From NCBI GenBank assembly GCA_041557595.1, contig JBFFGE010000014.1:1-42857 (forward strand): DNA of 42,857 nucleotides, given 5' to 3'. Positions within the stretch are counted from its first letter, which is position 1, and every line of letters starts with the position of its first letter. The position numbers and the translations under genes were made by a program. This document shows, one piece after another, positions 42,827 through 42,857 of this stretch. The notes below the pieces were generated by a model, which was not told the origin of the DNA, made no database searches, and saw nothing but the letters and a program-made list of their open reading frames with translations. The DNA is from JAOTYV01 sp041557595. Lineage in GTDB: Bacteria > Pseudomonadota > Alphaproteobacteria > UBA8366.

Positions 42827-42857
42827 TCTCTTGGTTTTTACGCAAATACGTCGTCGC

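Overview
The window looks like a chromosomal segment of a GC-rich alphaproteobacterium, most likely near the Rhodospirillales. The evidence is the gene order and protein features of the division/cell-wall (dcw) cluster (murB inside the cluster, FtsZ with a long Pro/Ala linker and the C-terminal LDIPAFLRRQAN tail), an alphaproteobacteria-type ribbon-helix-helix protein, a class A RNase P RNA, and GTTC-N7-GTTC elements of the kind used by alphaproteobacterial LexA. The species cannot be named from the sequence alone.

Layout. (1) 1-135: the end of an IS481-family insertion sequence whose terminal repeat abuts the ftsZ stop codon; only the first 17 codons of its transposase are in the window. (2) 137-18642, minus strand: a complete dcw cluster, in transcription order mraZ-rsmH-ftsL-ftsI-murE-murF-mraY-murD-ftsW-murG-murC-murB-ddl-ftsQ-ftsA-ftsZ. 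Many junctions are 4-base ATGA overlaps. Together these genes convert UDP-MurNAc precursors to lipid II (murB-G, ddl, mraY, murG), build septal peptidoglycan (ftsW, ftsI) and assemble the Z-ring (ftsQLAZ). (3) 18643-19051: an AT-rich control region with four phased MraZ-box repeats over a candidate promoter and a tandem GTTC array resembling LexA boxes. (4) 19052-19435: rnpB, followed upstream (all minus strand) by ampD, a TerB/DnaJ-domain protein and a DUF3750 protein.

(5) 21958-30694: a metabolic stretch with a fused HyuA-HyuB 5-oxoprolinase-type enzyme, a small exported DUF6134-like protein, an FAD-linked D-lactate/2-hydroxyacid dehydrogenase preceded by a long imperfect palindrome, an amidase, and a class III CoA-transferase. 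(6) 30770-36034: two envelope genes, a membrane-anchored LTA-synthase/OpgB-like transferase and a large AsmA-family protein. (7) 36011-38367: a ribbon-helix-helix protein, a small alpha/beta hydrolase, and an unusual protein that joins a CheW domain to a truncated-haemoglobin-like domain apparently lacking the haem-ligating proximal histidine. (8) 38396-42699, minus strand: class II fumarase, a TfoX-N protein, class I [4Fe-4S] fumarase and an SDR oxidoreductase. The window ends in an intergenic 11-bp inverted repeat.

The most unusual items are the CheW-globin fusion, the IS481 insertion precisely at the ftsZ stop codon, the reversed MraZ boxes, and the triple GTTC array between rnpB and mraZ. 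No tRNA, CRISPR array or prophage was seen.
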